DNA from: a virus
Length of the DNA stretch: 51,039 bases
IMG/VR virus record: IMGVR_UViG_3300020477_000003
Span: 1 to 51,039 of that record
Direction: 5' to 3' (one strand)
Shown: one piece after another, positions 47,789 through 51,039 of the stretch
Numbering within the stretch: position 1 is the first letter of the stretch
Layout: every line of letters begins with the position of its first letter
Program-made: the position numbers and the translations under genes
The notes under the pieces: model-generated
Databases searched by the model: none
What the model was told of the DNA's origin: nothing
What the model saw: the letters and a program-made list of their open reading frames with translations, nothing else

Positions 47789-47835
47789 TCACCGGATGCC
47801 ACCGGATGTCACCACATGTCACCACATGCCACCAA
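47789..47835. repeat. 10-bp tandem repeat array, 4.7 copies
   Basis: TCACCGGATG, CCACCGGATG, TCACCACATG, TCACCACATG and CCACCAA follow without gaps. The 10-bp period and CCACA core resemble the phased TTGCCACA units near 469-516. This could be a second binding array for the same or a related protein. Confidence 0.75.
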
Positions 47836-47977
47836 TAAGCCTAAAATTTGTTTTTTGTAAAATTGGCCGATCAACTTTTAAGCCTTTGTAATTTTTGAAA
47901 AATAAAACTTGGTTCCATGGAGCATGTATGATTTTATGGTCGCAAGCCTGTATTAAACCACATAGCATCGGGCTTGG

Positions 47978-48002
47978 GCCGTCTGGGAGGGCGGCTTTTT
48001 TT
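47978..48002 (+). terminator. Intrinsic terminator directly before a start codon
   Basis: GCCGTC-TGGGAG-GGCGGC followed by seven T, ending one base before ATG 48003. GGAGG within the hairpin is also the only Shine-Dalgarno-like sequence for that ATG. So the element could both stop transcription and hide the ribosome site. Confidence 0.72.
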
Positions 48003-48335
48003 ATGGGCATCGTGTACTTTTTTGTCATTACTGTGATTGGCCACATCGCAGTATGGTTTCAGTGTAACGGCCAACTGCTCTACAAATCATGGGCGGACAA
48101 CCCAATGGTCGTGGCCCTGATTGGACTGCCCGTGTCATACGCTTTTATCCAAGCTACAAGAGTCGGGTATGACCATTTCGGGCAGCTGTGGCCGTTGCGA
48201 ATAATCGGGTTCTCTGTTGGGACGGCGGTTTTCGGCGTTCTAACGATGGCCATGATGGGTGAAGGGCTGACAGCAAAAACCATGCTTCTGCTTGGGCTTT
48301 GCGCGGTCATCATCATCATTCAAATAGCCATGTAG
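48003..48335 (+). CDS. Four-helix membrane protein (110 aa)
   Basis: It starts MGIVYFFVITVIGHIAVWFQ. Further hydrophobic stretches are MVVALIGLPVSYAFIQA, IIGFSVGTAVFGVLTMAMMG and MLLLGLCAVIIIIQIAM. It thus has four membrane helices with short loops. The start is uncertain: ATG 48003 follows the terminator hairpin at once, while ATG 47928 with GGAG 5 bases upstream would add 25 residues and read through the hairpin. A role in the host membrane is likely. The family is not recognised. Confidence 0.65.
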   Translation: MGIVYFFVITVIGHIAVWFQCNGQLLYKSWADNPMVVALIGLPVSYAFIQATRVGYDHFGQLWPLRIIGFSVGTAVFGVLTMAMMGEGLTAKTMLLLGLCAVIIIIQIAM

Positions 48336-48394
48336 TCAAAGGTGGGATACCTTCACGGACTACTTTGGCGTTCGGTGGGGCTAGGGCACCCGCC

Positions 48395-48411
48395 CCCCTG
48401 TTTTAAAAGAT
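48395..48411 (+). repeat. C-run/T-run/AAAAG motif, copy 4
   Basis: C6-TG-TTTTAAAAG, 60 bases after the membrane-protein stop. It is a weaker version of the repeat at 2287, 3999 and 5990. Confidence 0.45.
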
Positions 48412-48477
48412 GACAATTTCCGAATTTGGCCCCTGTGGGGCTGTGGCGGCCTTGTGTGGGGCTTTCGCGGTGGTGGT

Positions 48478-48506
48478 GGGGCTGCGGTGGGGCCGTGGGG
48501 CTGGGG
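48478..48506 (+). other. G-quadruplex-forming run
   Basis: Four GGGG runs separated by 7, 4 and 2 bases fit the strict four-tract rule. Further GGGG and G6 runs follow to 48536. The whole 48420-48540 stretch is G/T-rich on the plus strand and non-coding on both strands. It lies just beyond the minus-strand terminator at 48545. No other gene is seen in 48336-48595. Confidence 0.6.
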
Positions 48507-48544
48507 TCGCTGTGGGCGTGGCTGGGGTGTGGGGGGCAGGGCAT

Positions 48545-48568
48545 AAAAAAAGGCCCGCATTGCGGGCC
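48545..48568 (-). terminator. Intrinsic terminator of the 50155-48596 operon
   Basis: On the minus strand GGCCCGC-AAT-GCGGGCC is followed by seven T. The stem is 7 GC-rich bp with a 3-base loop. It lies 28 bases past the last stop of the operon. Confidence 0.9.
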
Positions 48569-48595
48569 CCTGTGGCGCTGTGGGCGTGGGTGCGG

Positions 48596-49054
48596 TCATG
48601 GGGCCAGGTGCGCCAGGTATCGCGCCTGGGCGGCCTGGCTGGGGGCCATCGTTAAACGGTGGCTGATCTTTGTGTGACGGCTGATCAGCTTATGGGCGGC
48701 AACTTCGTCCCAGTCGGCCAGGGCTTCGGCGGCGGCCCCTTTCCAGGCAGTGCGCTCCGAGGCGGTGAAGGTTCCCCATTCGCAGATCACTTTTTGACCA
48801 GGGCCAAGAGCGGCGGCCCACTTTGGGGCCATCGCTTTCTTGATCCCGTCCAGGCCATCTTGAACGGCGGTGGCGGCCTCAAGGTCGTTAAGGGCTTGAA
48901 GCGTGGCCCGCTCCGCTGGGCTGGGGTGCTTCAAGGCCTTAAGGCGTACGTGGGCGGCCTGCACCGCTGCACGGGCGGCGGCTGTGGCGGCCTGTGCGGC
49001 GGCCTGGGCGGTGATGTGGCGGGCGATCTCTGTTTTGGTGTTTGCTGTGTTCAT
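48596..49054 (-). CDS. Ala-rich hypothetical protein (152 aa)
   Basis: It starts MNTANTKTEIARHITAQAAA. The first half is a long Ala-rich helix; the second half (AALGPGQKVICEWGTFTASE) is more globular. The leader AAAGGATCGCACC before ATG 49054 is nearly the same as that of the operon's first gene. It is the last gene before the terminator. The function is unknown; small early anti-host proteins often look like this. Confidence 0.7.
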   Translation of the reverse strand: MNTANTKTEIARHITAQAAAQAATAAARAAVQAAHVRLKALKHPSPAERATLQALNDLEAATAVQDGLDGIKKAMAPKWAAALGPGQKVICEWGTFTASERTAWKGAAAEALADWDEVAAHKLISRHTKISHRLTMAPSQAAQARYLAHLAP

Positions 49055-49081
49055 GGTGCGATCCTTTTGCTGGGGTTGGGG

Positions 49082-49642
49082 TTACGAAATGAAATAAATG
49101 CAACGGCCATCGATTTCAAAAGTGTTGATCGGGCTAAGGTTGGCGGCGGCGGATTCCTTCCAGTCAATAAAGAGCCAGCCGATCTCGTTTAAGGCGTCGA
49201 GGGTCTCCGGATAATAGTCGGCTAAATATTCTTGTAAGGCCTCTTGCGCGTTGTCGGCGCCATAGACGTGGAACACCCGATCAGCCGTCCAGGCCTCCAA
49301 ATCAAGATCGGGCTCTTTTTCGAGGTCGGACGCCAGATCCCAGCTGTTATTTTCAAAAGCCACAGCCAGCCGATCCGCGTCATGCTGAGATCGTTCGGTG
49401 TATTCATGGAGGTTATAAAGCCACGCGCCAACACCCAACCGATCCACAATTTTGCGAATCACATAATGACCTTCAACGTCCTGGATCATGATCTCGGGAT
49501 CGGGATCGCCCAAGGTGTCGAGGCCGGCGGCCATGGCCTGATCGACGTCCTCCTGGTCGTAGCATTGATCAAGGTCGAGATCGAAGCCGCGCAAACTGCC
49601 GGCGTTGTAGATTGCATAGGTTGAAATTCTTATGGTTGTCAT
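49082..49642 (-). CDS. ArdA-like anti-restriction protein
   Basis: The 186-residue protein is very acidic. AIYNAGSLRGFDLDLD, PDPEIMIQDVEGHYVI and AQEALQEYLADYY follow the ArdA pattern ('vYNaG.L.G.W.dl...eE..I.DyEg'), a DNA mimic that blocks type I restriction enzymes. Length (about 165-190) fits. The match is by pattern, without a search. GAAAGGCAAACACC precedes ATG 49642. Position near the putative entry/origin region fits early expression. Confidence 0.65.
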   Translation of the reverse strand: MTTIRISTYAIYNAGSLRGFDLDLDQCYDQEDVDQAMAAGLDTLGDPDPEIMIQDVEGHYVIRKIVDRLGVGAWLYNLHEYTERSQHDADRLAVAFENNSWDLASDLEKEPDLDLEAWTADRVFHVYGADNAQEALQEYLADYYPETLDALNEIGWLFIDWKESAAANLSPINTFEIDGRCIYFIS

Positions 49643-49699
49643 GGTGTTTGCCTTTCAAAATGCCCGCCGTGGCGGGCTGTGTTTGGTGTGGGGGGGTGG

Positions 49700-49852
49700 C
49701 TAAAGTGCGCGCGCATAATCTAGGATAATTGTGACCTCGGCGATCCCGAGATCACTTAAGAGAAGTTGTTTTACTTCTGGGGCGGCGGCAGTGCCTTCGG
49801 TTGCTTTTATTATTCTGGCCAAGGTTTCGCGTTTGGTTTCTGTCTTTTTCAT
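49700..49852 (-). CDS. Small hypothetical protein (50 aa)
   Basis: It starts MKKTETKRETLARIIKATEG and ends LDYARAL. GAAAGGCAAACC before ATG 49852 closely matches the leader of the next gene. It is basic at the N-terminus, helical and Ala-rich. No family is recognised. Confidence 0.62.
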   Translation of the reverse strand: MKKTETKRETLARIIKATEGTAAAPEVKQLLLSDLGIAEVTIILDYARAL

Positions 49853-49894
49853 GGTTTGCCTTTCGAGGTGCCCGCAGGGCGGGCGGTTGTTTGT

Positions 49895-50155
49895 TTAGTT
49901 GATATTTTGAGCGATAAGAAAACGAAGCAGATCGGCTGCGCCTTCGTGGCGCTGCTGGATCGTGCCATGGGCGCAGTCCATGATCTCAAAAGCATCGGAC
50001 AAGATCCCGCGCTGGATCGGGTCAAGGCCTGGAAAGGTCGCAACGGCGGCAGCGCGGTCACCCCTGCGGGCGTCGCAAGTGATAGCGCCGAAAGCGCGGC
50101 GGGTGGCGCGGCGACGGTCCAACATTTCGGCGGTTTTGGTAAGTTCGTTTTGCAT
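49895..50155 (-). CDS. First gene of the right-end leftward operon (86 aa)
   Basis: ATG 50155 (MQNELTKTAEMLDRRRATRR) is chosen because GGAAAGGATCTCGCC precedes it, the same leader type as its operon mates. The open frame extends to 50257 with a hydrophobic start, but that part covers the promoter. Helical, with several Arg. It lies 25 bases from the palindromic operator. The function is unknown. Confidence 0.65.
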   Translation of the reverse strand: MQNELTKTAEMLDRRRATRRAFGAITCDARRGDRAAAVATFPGLDPIQRGILSDAFEIMDCAHGTIQQRHEGAADLLRFLIAQNIN

Positions 50156-50180
50156 GGCGAGATCCTTTCCGTGCTTGGTT

Positions 50181-50218
50181 TGTGTATACACAATAATGAC
50201 TAAAATAGCGTTTGTCAT
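50181..50218 (-). promoter_or_regulatory. Sigma-70 promoter with palindromic operator
   Basis: On the minus strand ATGACA (50218-50213) is followed after 17 bases by TATTGT (50195-50190), five and four of six matches to consensus. The perfect 12-bp palindrome TGTGTATACACA (50181-50192) overlaps the -10 and start area, ideal for a repressor. It would drive 50155-48596. Confidence 0.7.
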
Positions 50219-50341
50219 CACAAAAACCAGAATAAACGAAAATAACAGTTTAAGCACCCTTAGAGCCTCGAATTTGAGGGGGGCAGATCTGGATCCGTGG
50301 TGGGTTTTTTGGGTGAAAACTGGTAAATTTGATCCTTAGCT

Positions 50342-50357
50342 TGGGATCATGATCCCA
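50342..50357. promoter_or_regulatory. 16-bp perfect palindrome
   Basis: TGGGATCATGATCCCA, without a spacer, in the gene-free stretch 50258-608. It contains a dam-type GATC twice. Operator or initiator-binding use is possible. Confidence 0.55.
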
Positions 50358-50474
50358 GCCAAGCCAGGCCCGAACCAGGGCCAAGCGCCAAAGGGTAGCA
50401 AATGACCTCGCCACACGTCGACAAAAAGCCAAGCAAGAGCGCCAGCCGTGGCCCTATATATAGTGATGGTAAAC

Positions 50475-50510
50475 GTGCAGATGTGTGCAGATGTGTGCAG
50501 ATGTGTGCAG
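50475..50510. repeat. 10-bp tandem repeat array, 3.5 copies
   Basis: GTGCAG is followed by three exact ATGTGTGCAG units (50481-50510). It shares the 10-bp period of the arrays at 469-516 and 47789-47835. CTATATATAG lies just upstream. The array lies in the same non-coding origin-like region. Confidence 0.75.
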
Positions 50511-50661
50511 GCGGCCTTGGGCGTCGTGTAGGTGTGGGTGGGATACCGGACCCGCGCCCACGTTGCCAGGGCCGAGGGGCGGCCATGTGGCCAGGATCGG
50601 CGGGTTGGGCCTGGATCGGGCCTTGGTCGGTTGTGTCTGGGGCCGGATCTGATTTCGCCAT

Positions 50662-50716
50662 AAAAATCAGGGACTTGCTTGGCCCCTTAAAAGTGGGCCG
50701 TAAGTCACTGATTTTA
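50662..50716. repeat. Long nested inverted repeat (cruciform candidate)
   Basis: AAAATCAGGGACTT (50663-50676) pairs with AAGTCACTGATTTT (50702-50715) at 13 of 14 positions. Inside, GGCCC (681-685) pairs with GGGCC (695-699) around CTTAAAAGT. There is no T-run, so it is not a simple terminator. It may be a hairpin origin, single-strand initiation site or protein-binding cruciform. Confidence 0.6.
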
Positions 50717-50783
50717 AACGATTGCCATTTTGACAAATCCGGTCAATTTTTGGGGTTTTTTGGGCTGAAAATCCAGAATTTTG

Positions 50784-50809
50784 CCCCCCCCTTTTTAAAA
50801 GATTTTCCA
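50784..50809 (+). repeat. C-run/T-run/AAAAG motif, copy 5
   Basis: C8-T5-AAAAG-ATTTTCCAA. Together with copy 6 at 50904 the likeness extends about 20 bases further (TTTTCCAA, CGG, GTGG), so these two are a diverged direct repeat of about 45 bp. Confidence 0.65.
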
Positions 50810-50850
50810 AAAACGGGAGTGGCAAATTGGCGAGCGCGGCGCGGTCCGCG

Positions 50851-50868
50851 TGTAGGAATTTACCTACA
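50851..50868. promoter_or_regulatory. Inverted repeat TGTAGG-N6-CCTACA
   Basis: Perfect 6-bp arms around AATTTA, located between motif copies 5 and 6. It has the size of a small operator. Confidence 0.5.
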
Positions 50869-50903
50869 TTTGACCACCCCCCATTAAGAAAAACCTCAAA
50901 ACC

Positions 50904-50932
50904 GCCCCCCCCTTTTTTTTAAAAGTTTTTCC
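50904..50932 (+). repeat. C-run/T-run/AAAAG motif, copy 6
   Basis: C8-T8-AAAAG-T5-CCAA. It lies 30 bases before the terminal repeat, so in the circular genome it stands directly upstream of the paired inverted repeats at 9-48. Confidence 0.65.
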
Positions 50933-50962
50933 AAGGCCGGTGTGGTAAAAATACCGCGAAAC

Positions 50963-51039
50963 GTCAAAAGTTTGCCAAAATGGCAAAAAAACTATGACAA
51001 AAATGTCATATGTGTGTGTTAAACCCACAAAAGCACACA
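50963..51039. repeat. Terminal direct repeat, right copy
   Basis: Identical to 1-77. See the left copy for the reading as a circular contig. The junction lies in non-coding DNA and interrupts no gene. Confidence 0.95.

Larger units (their letters stand above)
47604..48002. other. Gene-poor stretch with small ORF, tandem repeats and terminator
   Basis: About 400 bases hold no convincing gene. A 22-codon plus-strand frame at 47711-47779 (MHVEIVITKRPKGKVYVIEV, ending RK) has no ribosome-binding site and is not called. A 10-bp tandem array is at 47789-47835 and a terminator hairpin at 47978-48002. A GGAG-led ATG at 47928 is in frame with the next gene. Confidence 0.5.

Noticed and set aside
47789-47835. 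CRISPR-like array
   Set aside because: The 10-bp units are contiguous without spacers, so they are simple tandem repeats. No cas genes or spaced repeats exist in the window.
48381-48655. Several overlapping open frames in the G/T-rich gap
   Set aside because: They reflect low-complexity GTGGGG sequence; the products are Pro/His- or Gly/Trp-rich with no ribosome sites.
50402-50887. 161-codon plus-strand frame with an AAAGGG site
   Set aside because: It consists of tandem repeats, the long inverted repeat and motif copy 5 translated in passing; the product has a Gly/Arg/Trp-rich, non-globular composition. A regulatory region fits better, though a weak chance remains.

Overview
The window is a complete, circularly permuted genome of a tailed double-stranded DNA phage of about 50.96 kb. 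Bases 1-77 are repeated exactly at 50963-51039, so the two ends are one locus. A full siphovirus-type set supports this: small and large terminase, portal, prohead protease, scaffold-like protein, decoration protein, major capsid, head-tail connectors, tail terminator, tail tube, G/GT chaperones with a -1 frameshift, a 1211-residue tape measure, distal-tail proteins, a tail-tip protein and lysis genes. I see no integrase, no CI-type repressor, no partition genes and no DNA polymerase. A virulent life style with host polymerase is the simplest reading. The host cannot be named. A lipoprotein with MopE-type DNDCDG motifs hints at a Gram-negative host of the Myxococcota/Bdellovibrionota/Desulfobacterota type.

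Layout. (1) 50156-608 across the junction is a regulatory and probable origin region without a convincing gene. It holds palindromes, 10-bp tandem repeats, a long inverted repeat and 11 copies of TTGCCACA/TGTGGCAA. (2) 609-10502, plus strand: about 30 small, tightly coupled genes (many ATGA overlaps). Most are of unknown function. They include a papain-like peptidase, a sigma-70-family factor, a helix-turn-helix (excisionase-like) protein and several Cys-rich zinc-ribbon candidates. (3) 44111-10494, minus strand: one 33.6-kb leftward array. Terminases come first, then head, connectors, tail and lysis. Distally follow recombination and replication: YqaJ-type exonuclease, RecT-like annealase, SF2 helicase, PrimPol-DUF927 protein, SSB, an N4/N6 methyltransferase and a RuvC-like resolvase. 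(4) 44151-45968, plus strand: an HTH gene, a strong terminator, a small gene and the MopE/VWA lipoprotein. (5) 47597-46069, minus strand: two membrane or exported proteins, then a C5-cytosine methyltransferase whose DNA also encodes a second long protein in another frame. (6) 48003-48335, a plus-strand membrane protein behind a terminator hairpin. (7) 50155-48596, minus strand: four small genes with near-identical ribosome-binding leaders behind a promoter-operator, one of them ArdA-like. This looks like an early anti-host operon.

Working together. The recombination set (exonuclease, annealase, SSB, resolvase) and PrimPol/helicase proteins can support recombination-dependent replication. The sigma factor may switch host polymerase to late genes. 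The methyltransferases and the ArdA-like protein plausibly counter restriction. The most unusual items are the dual-coding methyltransferase locus, the four-part prohead protease with a UDG-like domain, the VWA lipoprotein, the iteron-rich origin candidate, and a C-run/T-run/AAAAG repeat placed at several gene ends.
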